Counted from the first letter of the stretch, positions 21,978 to 36,479 are shown. The stretch: 64,000 bases of DNA from Manduca sexta (GCF_014839805.1 NC_051126.1:5402609-5466608); one strand, 5' to 3'. The notes: generated by a model from the sequence alone, not told the origin. Made by a program: numbers and translations.

Positions 21978-23027
21978 TGTACACTCCGATCATTTTCATA
22001 TTATGTATGCAATCATAGGCGAAAACTATAGATTAAATAGGTAAATAGACTAAGCGGCCATGACTGACATGGGAAATATAATGCATATTATATAATCTGG
22101 AAATATAAGAACTAAATAAAATGAGGCGAAGCAGAGCCGAGCAGTGATTACGTATGAGTCTGTAGACTACATCTATACTATAACTAAATACCAAGATGCT
22201 ATAGAGTGAAGTACTCTGGTAAATTTTAGATTAGGTAGTTAATGTACCAATTTAGCCAAATGTAGATTGATTAATATTCAATACATTATATCGCTAGACA
22301 CAACTTTAATACCTTAACGTCTAGGTTTATGAACGTCGCTAACTTAGAGGAATGAGGGTTGAAAGGTAAAATGGTAGTTCTAAAATTCAATTATAATTTA
22401 ATATTAATGTTGGATTCAAGGAAAGACTTTTTATATTTATCTTCCAAAACGAAGAATATTATTGCATTTAATCTGATTCATGAGATATCGTAACATACCT
22501 GGTGCAAACCGTACTCTCGTCTATTCACTGCAATCGTCTGATCATTACCTCTCTTGGCTGGCGATACTATGGTATACGTAGAATAAATCTATCGTATATA
22601 TAATAATATGGAAATAATCATAACTGTCATGAGCGTAGACAAGTAACATTAATGAAAATCCAATAACCGAAACTTTGGTAAGAACGACATTGTACGCACT
22701 TTGTGTATTCACTGTACTGTGGTTCCATATTGTATCAATTTTGAAATTGTGGATAATGTATTCATCATTTATTCACAGTTTTAAAAAAGATTGATATAGT
22801 TAAGCGTATTTCATTTGTAAAAATCAATTTATCCAATCTTAAATTCTATTTTGTTACACTTAATCATCACATTTTATACGTGTAAAATTAAATCACAAGA
22901 TGCCGGACAATCAAAACATATTTTTTTTAATAAAAACGCTTCCAAAAAAATAGAATAAAAAGTACGGGTGCATTCTTTAATATGTCTGTTAAAATTGACG
23001 TAAATAAAAAGAAGTACATTAACATAA

Positions 23028-23357
23028 GCGGCGATAGCCTAGTTGGGTGTGGAACGGACTGCCGAGAGGAATGTCCGCAGGTTCAAATCCCAAGGGCACA
23101 CACCTCTAATTTTTCTAAAAAATCATGTGTGTATTCTTTGTGAATTTATCGTTCGCTTTAACGGTGAAGGAAAACATCGTGAGGAAACCTGCACATCTGA
23201 GAAGTTCTCTATAGGAATTTTGAACGTGTGTGAAGTCTACCAATCCGCACTAGGCCAGCGTGGTGGACTAAGGCCTAATCCCTCTCAGTAGTAGAGGAGG
23301 CCCGTACTCAGCAGTGGGCAACTATATAATACAGGGCTAATATTATTATTATTATTA
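23028..23357 (+). repeat. tRNA-derived SINE, family 2, near full length
   Basis: It starts 'GCGGCGATAGCCTAGTTGGG', with an A-box-like segment at 23035-23047 and B box GGTTCAAATCC at 23080-23090. The body ('GAAAACATCGTGAGGAAACC', 'CACTAGGCCAGCGTGGTGG', 'AGGAGGCCCGTACTCAGCAG') matches a very abundant lepidopteran SINE that I recall as Metulj-like. It ends in an ATT microsatellite tail, the usual 3' end of that family. I see few differences from the remembered consensus, suggesting a fairly young copy. No clear target duplication was found. Confidence 0.9.
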
Positions 23358-26300
23358 CTCTAACATTATTTATAACATTACTTACTTTGACCCTCACTAA
23401 TCACTATAAAGCCATCGCGTTAAAATGGAACTTTAATTTTATCTAAAAGTGCACGATTTCGTTCGTGCCGTGAAGTTTATTTCGTGAGCAATTAAATTTT
23501 ATATTTGAACATAACATAATCAAAACAAATACATTTATTTAAGGTTATTGATTTTTGTAATCATTATTATCAGGTTTTCGATTACAAGATTGTGTTAAGC
23601 TTAAATAAATATTAGTAACGGGCCTATATTTGTTTAAGTCCTTTACGAAGTCCAAGAGATTTGTTTAATAAGATAGTATTAACCCTTATTGTAAACCAAA
23701 GTTCCAAATATTCATAACTCGAATGCTCATATCGTAAATATTGAAACTAAGCCAATGCTTATTGGGACTTCCTCAATTGATAAATTGGCCTGTCACAAAT
23801 GTGTATGTTCGTTAGTGATTCACGCCTCCGGGCTCCAACCTCTAGAATCTAGAACAGGCATACGATACTTTAAACGATAGTTCAGTGGACTGATGTTGGA
23901 TTTACACAATTATACAATTGAGTTAAAGTCTGGATCATAAGACTCCAGAGGCCATTTCCCCTACGAGTTTTTGACTTGTTTAAAATAAATATACAATGAC
24001 ATGTACATTAGAGATTAATTTACTCTATAATATTTCATTAAAACGTTTGCCTTTCAGTGCCACGAGATCAAGTAATAAACATAAATACACCGAGTACATG
24101 TTTAACATGTTAATAAATATACAAAATTTAATATATGCATAGACATGTCTTAATAATCTCAATTCACATTTAATATATTACGCCGAACGACCTCCTGCTT
24201 GCTAAATAAAAGCTTTTATGGAAATGGATGTGTCATTTCAGTGGTTGTTTATTGACCTTGTCACTTCGTGTCACTAGTGCTCAAGTGTAAGTGACGTGAA
24301 AATTATAGTCAGTGGACTGTGCATTGCGCAAATAGAAACACTAAGCATTAGTTTGAGATTTTATTAAGTTTAATGAATTGCGGTAAAGTGCAACTTGATG
24401 TAGAGTTTCTATGTTAATAATTTGATTTTGTGTCAATAATGTTATAATAAGTTTACAATATAACACATAGAATATAATAAGGCTATATCGTGATTTATTC
24501 AAGAAGAACTATTACAATTTAACGAATTATTTCTATTGATTTTCTCGATCAAATGCTGAGCTAATTTTCGATCTTCTTTGTAGACGAATTAGAAGATAGT
24601 CACAAAAGTCCAATGTGGGATTTCTTGCGAATACCCGTTCGAACTCGTGGTATAGTGCTTGTGGTTTGTTCCGAAAACCCGTCTAACTGATTCATTCACA
24701 TGAATCATGCTTCGGGGCCAGACAAGGTATGGGCATGCTATGGCATAGATGATGCTACATAACGTATCTGAAATGTCAAATGTCAATTGACTAAAATCTG
24801 TCACCTGTTTACTACATATAATTATCACACGTTATAAATCTGTTCTACTCTGTGTTACGCTAAGCGTCTTCTGCGTGTCAAAATTTGCAGATCCTTAAGC
24901 CACCATAATTTAAGTAATCAGGGTGTTATCCCTCCTCTCTAAAAAGCAAAATTTCTTTGAAATATTTTATCATAAAATAATCTATTTCAATTAACAAACA
25001 GTTTATACTGTAAAGTAAATCAACCGTATGTAGTTAATCGTCGGGGATTTCATAAAATCCATTCAACAAGTCCTTGACATTACATGATAATGCTCGTTAT
25101 ACACTCCCTAATCCTTTTTATCGTAGTCCTTGTGCAAACACATGTGAAGGGTGACGGTGACAAATTGACAGGTTTACGAGTTCGCCCTTGGTAATTGAGA
25201 CTCTGCATTATGCGGGCACGTTTTTGCACCGACGCGTATTTTAATAAACGATGCAGTTCCACGGGTGACACAACTAAATTGATTAATAAATAAAAAAGCT
25301 GATACTGGTACAGTGAGATACATAAATGTAGTTATGTCTACGATAGATGAAGCAGATATGATACCAAAATGTACTAATTCCCATATCAGTATTGTTTATT
25401 TGATTAAGGTCAAGTTAATATTTCTTTGCCGCTTTAAAACCTTTAAATATGTAAATGCAATAAATAATTTCTACGCCACTTTTTCAATCGAAGTCACTTA
25501 CTTAACCTCGTGCTCTGTAAGTTTTTATAAATTTTTATGTCGACTAAGTTCCTAATCTATGATAGATTATATTTATTACTGTACTATGAAAATAGTACAG
25601 AATGGTCTAGATTAATGACCACTTGGAAATATTTTGTTTCATTGACTGACACTAGGATACATCTGAACAAACTAAGGCGTATTTTTCACCATATAGATGG
25701 TAAAGCTTTCAAAAATTTTGTCCTTATAGATACACAACCTAACGCCATTTTCAATTTATATTACACAACGGTGTAACAAAAAGACGGGTCCATTTTAAAA
25801 GCTTAAAGATAAGATTGAGGAGCGCTTTAGTAAAAATTACACTTTATTGTATGTGATAAACTTGTTGCATGCGTTTAAGTGTCGTGTGTGAGACACTTGA
25901 TAGCGGATATGTGAATGTTGCCTAAACGCTTGTGATTTACTGTATATTACTTGGCTACGTTCTACAAGTCCTTGTTATGGATGTAGGGTATAATATAAGA
26001 TAGTAGAATGAGATTACCATTTTTCACCTTGCACATTATGTCGTATACCTAGATAGTATTTAGTTGTTAAAATAAAAAATCTTGAGTCTGTATTATATAG
26101 GGATATTTTGAAATGCGTTATTAGTTTAGATTAACCATATGATTATGATCATGAAAGAGCACCACTCTATAATAAGTAAATCGAACCGTAAAAGTCTAAT
26201 AAAATTGTGGGTATCTAACAAATTAATTAAAAAATATGATTACTAGTAGAGTACTCTTAGAGTAGTCTAGATAGCAGCAGCAATATCACAATTTCTGTTA

Positions 26301-26377
26301 GAAATACACTCAGACACGCCATACTCATACTGAACTACAAAATGATTAAAAAATCAGAAAATAAAATCGAGATTTTT

Positions 26378-26408
26378 GTTTATTTATGTTTGGTAAACAT
26401 AAATAAAC
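26378..26408. repeat. Perfect 14-bp inverted repeat, 3-nt loop
   Basis: Arms GTTTATTTATGTTT (26378-26391) and AAACATAAATAAAC (26395-26408) flank GGT. This is a tight cruciform or hairpin former. Confidence 0.9.
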
Positions 26409-27318
26409 GTTATTCATGTGTCTTTTTGTGGACAATGATAGCAGAGCTAATGACGATATGTGGTTTTATTTATTAATGAAATGTCGAAATTACCTTGTAT
26501 ACTTTATCTTCTTTTATATGTGTTATACTTCTTAATATGTAGTTTATTCTCTGGATTTTCTAGGTCACATATTAGAGAAATGAAAATTAACTAAATGCGT
26601 TGTGAGAAATTGTAACACATTTTGTAATAAGTATATCGCCAATGTAGGACACTCGTGTCTTTATTTTGAAGAAGTTTTCTTGTTATTTTTATACAAGAGG
26701 GTTAAGTATTTTCAAACCATAAAATTTTTACATCAAAATTTATTTTATATATTACAAGCTTGCCAAAATTACTTTTAATTGTCAGAAAATTTCTTAAGTG
26801 TAATCCAAGGTCATTGCAACATGTGAATTCAGATAACCTTTTGTTATATCATAATGAAATAATTTTATAACCTTCGGATCTTATAAAGAAACGTTTGTAC
26901 ATGTGATTTAAATATTCCTTATTACTATATTAAAACATAAATGTATTTTACACTGAAACGTCAAACAAAACAAAAATACAAAAATCATGCTAAAAAAATA
27001 AAGCATGGAATAAAAATATAAAGTTTTCTACATAGCACCGCACAAGATCAAATCATCGTTATTACGTAACATTACGTAACAAACTACCACAGAGTGACAT
27101 TTGCTTAGGCAGTCTAATTACAAACAACGCTATTAGGTACTATAATAACCGCAACTGCACGTCAAAGGGACATCCGAGCTCCGTTTATTAGTTTGCGTAT
27201 TTACGTACTTGTTGCATGCTAGTACTGTTCCAGCTGTTAATATAAACTTTCTCGCTTCTCTTTCTAATCCCAGGAGTGGAAGAGTTCCTAAAACCCTCTC
27301 TTATGAATTAACCCTTTA

Positions 27319-27336
27319 GCTGTAAAATTTTACAGC
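27319..27336. repeat. 18-bp perfect palindrome
   Basis: GCTGTAAAATTTTACAGC is self-complementary. It could be a dimeric factor site, or chance given the AT-rich centre. Confidence 0.85.
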
Positions 27337-30188
27337 CCCACCACGCAAGCGCCTTAACCACAACCCGTATGTGAACATAAAGGGAATTCCTCGCACTTTC
27401 TTTAGTACATAGATGTTGCCCGGTAACATCAAATGTCCATTTTATACACTTTTAGAAAAGTAAATTGTAATAAAATTAAATAAAAATAAGTAGCTAACAA
27501 AAAAATATTAACATAATATATAAATTAAAATATACGACAATGCTAAAGAGGTAAATACATAATATTATATTTTTTTATTCTAATACACTTAAACAATCGA
27601 ATTATAATGTATGAAAGTTACATTCACTTTTTACGTCATAAATTATCCAAATATAAGACAAAAGGACAGAAAATAAGTATTGCCAAATGGCTGAATCGGC
27701 CGTGATGAAAGTGGAATCGTGACATCTGACTCCAGCCGCCACACTCGCTGCGAGTTACACGGCGCGACGACCACTTTCTACCGAACTAAAATTATAACTA
27801 CTGAAACGCACACATCATTTTACAATTTACGTGGCCCTTCGACTGTATTTGCTATATTTGCTATTGCGCCGCAAAAGAGAGATCTGAAAGTTATTGATTT
27901 ACCCAAAAATGAGGTCCAGTATATAACGCAGCAATAGGAATTCTTTAATATTATCACATGTAAAATTTTGTATACTATATAGGGTCATTTGACGTCTTTA
28001 CATTGTATACATAGCCTACATTTTCACCAATAATCCTGATGATATAGAATGAACATGTATACCTATAATAAAACAATCAATGGATCTTGTATTTTATTGC
28101 CCACAAAAAGTTCGCAGATATTCAATTCAGATAATATATTAATTGGGTTACTGCAATCTGATATTCTTTTAATGATAATACGGACTGTTTGACACGGCAA
28201 TATGTACAGTGACTCAAATAGAAACACTATTGGCTAATAAAATAATTTATTTATTAATGTTTTAACATCTGAATATTATGTCAGATTTTATACCACGCGA
28301 AATAATGAATAGATATTGTTTATTTAAATTGCAAAGGGTAAAAGAAGCCAATAGTGATTAATAATAGTTTACGGGAACGTAAGACAAAGTGCATTCAATA
28401 GTCTTCTACTTCTTCCACCAGCCGTTATCTCCATTTCCATGTGAGGTGAGGATAAAATTTTTCGCGCATATACCATTATCAATTTGTCTTAGTTTTCACG
28501 ACCAGTTACCCGATACCAAAACTCCTCAAGGAAAAAGCGAAGGTGCACTCAATAGTAAAGTGTAATTTATAAAATGAAGCACAAAAGACTGACATTAAAC
28601 AATCAAAGGAAATACCGTCTATTTTAAAATAAACAATGCAAAGAATATATTATCTTCGAAATAAAACTAGCGGAAGTATGTAAAAAGTCATGACCTAGAA
28701 GAGCAACAATACTTGTGTACAAGGGTCACGGTAGAGGAATTATCTCTGAACATAATACGAAAGTAAATATTTAGTTGAAAAGGAAAAGAAGAAAAGATTC
28801 AATTTTTGAAAATATTATGGGGGAATACTAAACAGGAGAGTATGTAAAAAAAACATCATAAAGTAGAATGAATGTATAAAAAAATCGTCTCTTAATAAAG
28901 TATGTAAAAAACTTCATAGAAATTGAATTGTTCTTTGCTATTTATATCGCCAACCTTATACAACCAAATAAATTCTAATCCATCACAATTTGCTAAAACA
29001 TGCTCGTGGACCAACTCGTCACATATGTTTATATGTATGTACATTGTAACAACAGAAAAATATTTTTTATAAAACACAGATTCGAGACCTTCATTTTGTC
29101 TATGTTACCAAAAATTTAGTAACAACATTATGATACCGAACCCATTGCCGGACCGAGCCCTGAATCCGATATTGTTTTGAATCCCCTACTCGAAATACTA
29201 TGAAACTACGCATAAAGATAATAAACAATCTATTCCGTAGTCACGTTTGACAACTCCTCAATATAAATAAAGCATTCAACTCTATGTCCAATAGAGTCGA
29301 ATACTTTATGTTCTCTATAAATAATTATATGATAAAAGTAAAAAGGATCTTTTTCCTTTCACGTCAGTCACTCATGTCGTATTTGACAGCTATCAAGTAC
29401 CTGTAAGATACTCCCTTTCTCCCAAAACAAGGATTGTGTATCTTGTAACGAATAAACATTATTTATGTAGTGATACAGTCTAGATACTCATTGTTTTGTA
29501 CTATTTTCGTGTATTATTTTCAATTGAATCAATCTGTAAAACTGTATTTTTATGTAATGGAAGAATATTATATTCTCCGGAGCTTTACAAAGTGTATTCT
29601 ACTCGGTTTACGTTATTCGTTTTTGTACCTATATATTTTTTTACTTATACTATGCAACTAAATTTAATTATTTAAATAAAGTTAATCAACTTATTTTTGC
29701 CCTCAAATTTAAGCGTACAAACTGGCATCAAATAAACCAAGAATTATTTAAGTGTTTATTTTTCTTTTACGAAACCCTGAAACGTAAAATACTGTATTTA
29801 GGAATAACGACGTTAAATGCTGGATAAAATAAATAAGCGAACTAACAGATCATATTAACTTTGTTTAAGCTGCTTGTAAAGCTGTGTGAATCTTTTAAGG
29901 TAAAGAGCTTAAAGCACTTTATATCGCTCATCTACAAAACAAATATAAACCCAACGTAAATACAAATGTTATAAATTTGAAATTTGTTTTGTCTGTTAGC
30001 TCTTCACTTAACGAACTAAACGTACAACGTATAAAATATTAATAAACTTCGAAATAACGCCTGAAAGTGTAGCCATTTTTGCAACAAACCACCATTTTGG
30101 CAAAAAACAAGTGTTATGTTTTTCTGCAAAACTTAATACGACGATGAGACGAGATGTCCTACCTGCCCTTTTTAAGTATGTTGAACAT

Positions 30189-30220
30189 TTACGCGGGCAC
30201 AGCCACGTGCAAATTATAGC
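30189..30220 (-). repeat. Head relic of CTAGC-type repeat, reverse orientation
   Basis: 'ACGCGGGCACAGCCACGTGC' followed by 'AAATTATAGC' is close to the reverse complement of the family head (GCTAGnTTTTGCCCGCGGCTTCGCCCGCGT). Only the head is recognisable. Confidence 0.4.
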
Positions 30221-30894
30221 ATAATATATTTTGCATTAACTTATATGCCACATCCTAATAGAAAAACCAAACATATTGTTTCTAATAACTATAATTCGAT
30301 ATAATCATTTTGTCCAACCGCAATAAAAACTTTCTTTCCAACAAAAGCTTCGAGTTATTACTATAACTAGCGCCGGTCTTACGAAGACGGTTATTAAAAA
30401 GAACATTTCAGTTCTATTGTTTGTTAAAAACATACTTATTATTCATGAATGCAATGTATAAATTCAAATCTCATTTAAAATTTCTTAGAGGAAGTTACGT
30501 AGACAATAAGGGGTTCAACTTTTAAAAGCTTTTCGCGAGTTACAAGTAGGTGAGTGCAGCTGAGTAAACATAAATTAGAACCAGTAATTATGCACACCTA
30601 TTTTGCCGGATAATGTGTTTACGGTACTACTTCACAGTTATCTGTTAAAGAAGAAAATGTTTTGCTAATCTTAAATGCCAACGTCATGGTTCTGTCAATT
30701 TAATAATCGATTGCGGCGATTTGTTATTTCCTCATTCATTTAGTAGTAGAGGCTGGGAATTAGATAGGGTAAGTTTTGAGCAATCCTTTATACTATTTTT
30801 CAATAACACTTGGCCATAATTAATATAATCCATACTGAAATCATATTGTTTAATTTCTTTCTTGATAGCCTCGTTTCCTATCACATCTTGGGAC

Positions 30895-30970
30895 GTAACA
30901 CACTGGCGTAATGTGGATGCCCTAGTAGCACCTTTGCCTACCCCTTCGGGAATAAAGGCGTAATATGTAT
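30895..30970 (+). repeat. Relic of lepidopteran retroelement tail ('CCTACCCCTTCGGG')
   Basis: 'TTTGCCTACCCCTTCGGGAA' followed by 'TAAAGGCGTAATATGTAT' matches a ubiquitous lepidopteran LINE-like 3' segment known from memory. It is truncated on both sides. Confidence 0.6.
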
Positions 30971-32372
30971 CTAAAATTTCTTGTTTGTTGTTTGAACACG
31001 CCAGAGGATTACCGCCCCAATTCTGAAAATTCTATACTAATTGGCTAGGAATCTACATTATGCCTCAATACTATATAATTTTTTATCTCAGGACTTTCAC
31101 GTAAAGGGATTTACGAAGTGCAAGCGCAAGTTAGTACATTTATAAAAATGCTATGCTATTTTTCCACCATTTTTTAACGTAAAATCCGAATAAAGCGGCT
31201 GCTTTTTAAAAACTCGATTTTATGTCTGACTTAATTCTGTTCGTACACCCATTTAAAATATATCCGCACTAATTAAAACATTTTTCTACTCCACGTGGCC
31301 GCTTATAAATCTGTTTCAATCACCCACCCTTATGCCGGTTAATTGCGCCCTTTTATACGTAACCAAAAGTGAGGTGAACAGCCCTGCGACTAGCAGCGTT
31401 TGCAGACCGACTTGGATATTATATATAACACCACGTATATATAGGTATTTATAATAAGATTGGATAGTATAACGTCGATTAAAATATCAGCGCTCTTAAT
31501 TGTGACGAAAAGTGATATTATAATGTAAATTTGTAATTAGGTCCCGAACACACATGATTTTAGCTTACTCTGAAACACATCCTTATTGGGGTGTATATAT
31601 TACTATATCACTACGAGCCCTGTAACTTTGTACTTACTTGGCACTTAACGAGAAAGCTACAACTCACAAAATAAAGTGAACTGCTAAGGAAATTTTAAGT
31701 TTAGACCTAATATCTAGGTAATCATAAATTCTCTTGTTGAAAAATGCTGATGAACACACAAGTTTGATGAAATGCGTCGTTACCTTTCTCTTAGATACAT
31801 TTTCGTGCGCCAATATAAGTCGCGGGTAATTTTATGGGCCGAATAACGCTCTGATGTGTAATAACGTAAAACAAATGACCCCAGCTTTCGTTCCCGACAA
31901 TGTATTTTTATGTACGATCGTAAAGCAAAAAATATCTAACGCGATATTGTCACTTTCACACGCAACTGAACGTAATCATTTTGTTACCACATCGATAATA
32001 CTCAATTTAAAAAAAGAACAGTTATAAATGGCAGTTTTACAAATTCGTTTTTATCTTTTACAAATAAGTAAATATGTTCAAACATTTGTTTACTTTAAAA
32101 AAGAACAGTTGGTATAAATTGTGGTTTAACAAAGTCTTTGTCTGGTACAAATATTTGTAAATATTTGAAGCGACAATTGATAAGAGCATGAAATTTAAAA
32201 CGCGAAGAAGAAATTTATAGCAAAGCGTTATTTTCCGAGAAGATATCAATGTTTTTTTAATGAAAACGTTCGAAGCACAATAGGCATGCTTCGTCGCTAC
32301 ACCGCGGGACGATGAGCATCGCGCCAGCCACATCAGCGCAATTATATAGCTTACTGATTTATTATTTTCACA

Positions 32373-32402
32373 CTAGGTTTTGTTCCCGACTTCGCACAGC
32401 GT
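32373..32402 (+). repeat. Head relic of CTAGC-type repeat
   Basis: 'CTAGGTTTTGTTCCCGACTT' followed by 'CGCACAGCG' resembles the decayed family head. The downstream body is not recognisable. Confidence 0.35.
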
Positions 32403-34054
32403 AATAATAATTTCTTGAAATAAGTTCTAGTATGTAACTTGGTCGGTCTTAGTGGGAAATTTTATATAATACAATTAACCTTCATTACACATGTTTATAG
32501 TTATAAAATTACTACAGACATATATGTCTCATATTCAATGTATAAACATTAATTTACAAAAATACGTTTAGGTAACAACTAAACAACTACTTAGTTCGAT
32601 ATGCAATAAATACTGTTATTTTAATAACTGCTAACCAAAAAGTTTATAAATACAGAAAGTTATCTGAATAGTTTCAACCGTATTACTTTCATGTTATATT
32701 AGTTAATTGAGAACTGGTCTATATCCAGGCAATTCCCTTAATATGAGGTAACCTTACAATTACAGTAGTTACTAGTGAACAATGTTGTCGCAAAGTTCCG
32801 GCACAAACTAACGTCAATAAAAATGTTAAACAAATCTCTCAAAAAATAAGTTTTAAAATTTGATAAAATTAAACTATCTCAGAGATTCTGTTTTTTTTTG
32901 TTTATCAATAGTATTTTTGCAATAATGTTTTTTGTATAATCTTCATAAGTATGTATATAAATAATTATTATTATAAATAGCTACAAACGTCATGGGTCGA
33001 TTTAAGGTCTGCGATATATGAGTGCAATAGTTACCTTTCTGCGTTATCCTTTAAGGATAATGGTATGAACTTATACAAATTTACAGTTATACAGTGTCAT
33101 TTTGTCATTGCGTTAATAAATAAAACCATATATTCATCTTTATCTCTGCTAATATTGTGCCAAAAATTATCACGAATAACGAATATTTTCACCAAAAGCC
33201 CAGTTATACGCTTCAGATTTTTTATAATTGTGTAGTTAATTGCGAATATACCGTGTGGCTGAGTGTATTTCTAGCTGAAAGTATGATGCCGCCGCTGCGA
33301 CAAACCCTTTTAGAGTAATTGTAGTGTTATGAGGGCGTGTAATATTAAAATTACATTCATTGATATTTATTTTGTGCGAAACGAACACTTTTTTTATTTT
33401 ACATCTATGGTTAGAACAATTTATTGTCAAGTGATATTTTCAAGAAGTTAAGTATTTAGTAACCCAATGTTAAAAGAACCATGTTTATCCATCGATATAT
33501 ATGTTCTACGTGTATAGAAAATATGTCTATTTCGAGTTTAAATCCCTGCTAATAAACGACATACCGACATCCATTTTTTACATCTGGCGTCAATACATCA
33601 TATTATTGGCAATGAGATATTTTCCTTTCTGCGGGAAAATCCGCATACCAAGAACTCGGTACATTATCTTAAAAAGGCATAAGGTTAGAATCTTATCTTA
33701 CTTTATTTATAACGACTATAACGAAACGTACACAAATAGCAACATAAGGTATTGCGTAGACGCTAACAACTTGTTGCTGAGCAACACTACAGTACTAAGA
33801 AATTAGTTTAATTATAGCAAAGTGTTTCTAAGTGTTAAATGATTATTTTTTTTTATTAATGTTAACCAACGAAAATAAAATTATTTTTGTTTCTATTTAT
33901 TTCTTAATCACCAGTCGATAGAGACCGCGCCGTCAGTATATTCGCCGCATGTCATTTTAGTTCTAGTGGCCTCATGTATGAGCTAAGAATCGAGATCGAT
34001 TCCTATATAAGGCAAAATTATCTGGTTTTTCTAACATTTATTTGTCCCGGACAG

Positions 34055-34340
34055 GATATCAGAGCCAGTAGATGCCAAGTGCCCGGCTATTGAGGGAATA
34101 GTCTTTGATATTGTGAATTTTAAAGGTAACTGTGATAGTTTACTATATGATGACCCGACAGTGGTAAATGGCCCATATAAAATTATTCCTACCGACTTAT
34201 CTTCGCCAACTTTTCACATAAGTACTATCAATAGTAATATCAATATAAGACAATATAATAAGAACATAGTTTATCCTTTAAGTTATTTTCGCATGTTAGT
34301 TATAAATTATTTTATTATTATTAGTCTCTCTTTAAATTAG
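34055..34340 (+). CDS. Weak candidate terminal exon, unrecognised
   Basis: A plausible 3' splice signal precedes the stretch: branch-like CTAAC at 34031-34035, a T-rich tract, and AG at 34053-34054. The frame then stays open to TAG at 34338-34340, about 95 codons. The first part is balanced and acidic (ISEPVDAKCPAIEG, CDSLLYDDPTVVNGPYK). The last 25 residues are I/L/F/Y-rich, ending SLSLN. Two overlapping AATAAA signals follow near 34478-34490, as expected for a terminal exon. A competing donor 'AAAGGTAAC' near 34124 would instead make a 70-nt internal exon. No homology is recognised and no upstream exon can be paired, so chance remains a real alternative. Confidence 0.2.
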
Positions 34341-36447
34341 TTTTCAAATTCGCCATTGTTCTCAGATCTAGCGATTGTAAAGTTTTGTAAATAATATTGA
34401 ATACATCTATAATGGTTTATAAGAAAACTCATTGTATTAATTGTAAGAATAGAGTGGTAAACCGATGGTAACGATTGTATAAATAAAATAAATAGTATCA
34501 ACTATAAAGTGTCAAATTCCATTGTGAACATTTTCACTTCGCCTGTGACCCATTTGTTCATTTGTCTCATCTACTACAAAACAAAACTAGACGAAGCAAC
34601 ATAAATCCAAATTAAAAAGAAAACGTTTCGTTTTAAATCTCATAAACAATATTTAACAGCTTAGAAGATTTTATTACATTTTGGGCATTAAAATAAAGCC
34701 ATCTACACTTCACAAAATTCTTTCGAAATGTACATCGTTTCATATTTTATAATAACATGTAATACTCACCTCTCATTACTCTCCAAATGAATGTAAATTT
34801 TTTCCATCCCTCTACGAGGTAAGCTACTGGCTCACAAGGGACGCTTTAAGGCTTTCATGACAAAGGGAAGCAATGACTAGCGCATTACGTCTCACCGCTA
34901 CTGATCCCTCATGAGACACAATTGCGTATTTTTTATTTAAAGACATGAATAGAGATAAAATTATAGCTGTACCGAGTGCTGCCAGTTAAGTGGACTTTGC
35001 ACTAACTTTGGTTTAGACTGTGGGTTTTGATAGTTTTAACAGAGAAATATTGTTTAATGGCTCCTGTTTTTTATTTGTTGATTTGTTCACAACAGTTACG
35101 GTGTAACTAGGCTTTGAACATTGTAAACAGTATTCACATAGATTTTGCTTAGTAAATAATAGTGTAAAATACTAAAATAAAAAAAGCCAGAAATCTCTGG
35201 AAAAAAATACTATTTATTACAACTTAAACAAAAAGTTGGCGACACTGGTAGCACGTAAATACACAGAAATCTCTTCGCATGAATTAAACTAATGGCCTGA
35301 GGGGGTATTTCTTTTCTCTGTATGCAAAACAAATTAAGCATTCCAGACTTTCTCCCGTGACACGAAAGCTGCTTCTCGAATTGTGAGCATTCCACAGCAA
35401 TTATGAAAATCAAAGTCTAATTAACTTCAAAGGAATGTGTAGCTGCGTTAGAGTAAATGTGCTGTTTCGTGTAGAAAATTAATATTTTGCAGGTGTTTGA
35501 AAAATCGATATTTTATTTAGTTTTGACTATATCCAAATATAATTGATATAATCATATTAATTATTCATTAAACACAAATCATAAAACGATTAAAAGCAGA
35601 TACAAAATTATTAGAATCGATTGACATAAATCAATGTAATTTTTCACTAAATTAATACATAATTTTAGGCCTTAACACAGGTCTAAAATAATATTCATAA
35701 ATATAATTGTCTTTTGACTTAGCACAAAATGAGGTAAGTACCTACTGTAATGTATTTTATTAAATGTATCGAAATAACAAAATTATACGTAAAACTTAAT
35801 TTTGTCCAAACTTGAGTGAACAAATACCAGATTTTTTAGACCTAAGATGAAATTAAAATTATCTCCTTTGGCGAAAAATACCTAAGGTTTTTAAGAGTAT
35901 TTTTATGTACATACATAATGATGAAGTCTATATCTCTGACATAGTCGATAGTGTAAACGGAATTAGGTAAATAACAAGATGTGGACTTTCATTAATACAT
36001 CACTAAAATAGAAATAAAAAGGATTTTGCTAACTAACACTTATAGAACAATCAACGGTTACCCGGTTAAGATTCACTTTTAATGCATTTGGGTTTTAATG
36101 CTTCTAATTAATATAACTACAGGCAATTTTGGTACGAATATAACAATTCAAAAAATTCTTAGTTAATAAGATAGAAACATTAGTATAATATCGGTTATTA
36201 CCAGCCGCCATCATTAAATAATTTAATTTGAATACATACATAACAATAGCATACCTATCATTCCTTGACTCAGATATGACGAGCCACTTACACAAGTATT
36301 CAAGCCATTTTTGAAACTTAACAATTTCACTCCCACCAAAGTAAATCAAAGCATGACTATTAACATGTCAATAAATGTAAATGTATATCAGACGACGGCA
36401 ACGCCGCTGGTTCTCCTCGCCGGATACCGCCAAATCTCCGATTATAT
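34341..36447. other. AT-rich non-coding stretch
   Basis: Apart from the AATAAA signals near 34480 nothing is identified. It lies immediately upstream of the candidate first exon at 36.5 kb and could hold distal regulatory DNA. Confidence 0.5.
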
Positions 36448-36479
36448 GCATATTAGCACGCAATTTTATTTTGCACCAA

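Larger units (their letters stand above)
18114..23027. other. Non-coding stretch right of the retrotransposon
   Basis: No gene is supported. It holds a CpG/DRE patch (18264-18500), a repeat relic (18695-18902), and a perfect hairpin (21935-21977). A strong-looking plus-strand splice donor 'AAAGGTAAGTAAAC' lies near 20287, but no coding exon ends at it. The longest frame, minus 19943-20302, has cysteine/serine/phenylalanine-rich chance composition. Confidence 0.5.
23358..34054. other. Long AT-rich non-coding stretch
   Basis: No gene is supported. It holds small inverted repeats (26378-26408, 27319-27336) and repeat relics (30189-30220, 30895-30970, 32373-32402). Two AT-rich open frames with ATG starts (25537-25776, 79 codons; 33501-33806, 101 codons) are unrecognised and probably chance. 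Confidence 0.5.

Noticed and set aside
23043..23291. 82-codon frame
   Set aside because: It lies wholly inside the family 2 SINE, which is non-coding.
25537..25776. 79-codon plus-strand frame with ATG start
   Set aside because: No recognised family, AT-driven codons and no supporting signals.
33501..33806. 101-codon plus-strand frame with ATG start
   Set aside because: Y/I/N/R-rich chance composition and no domain. Length alone is not enough in this base composition.
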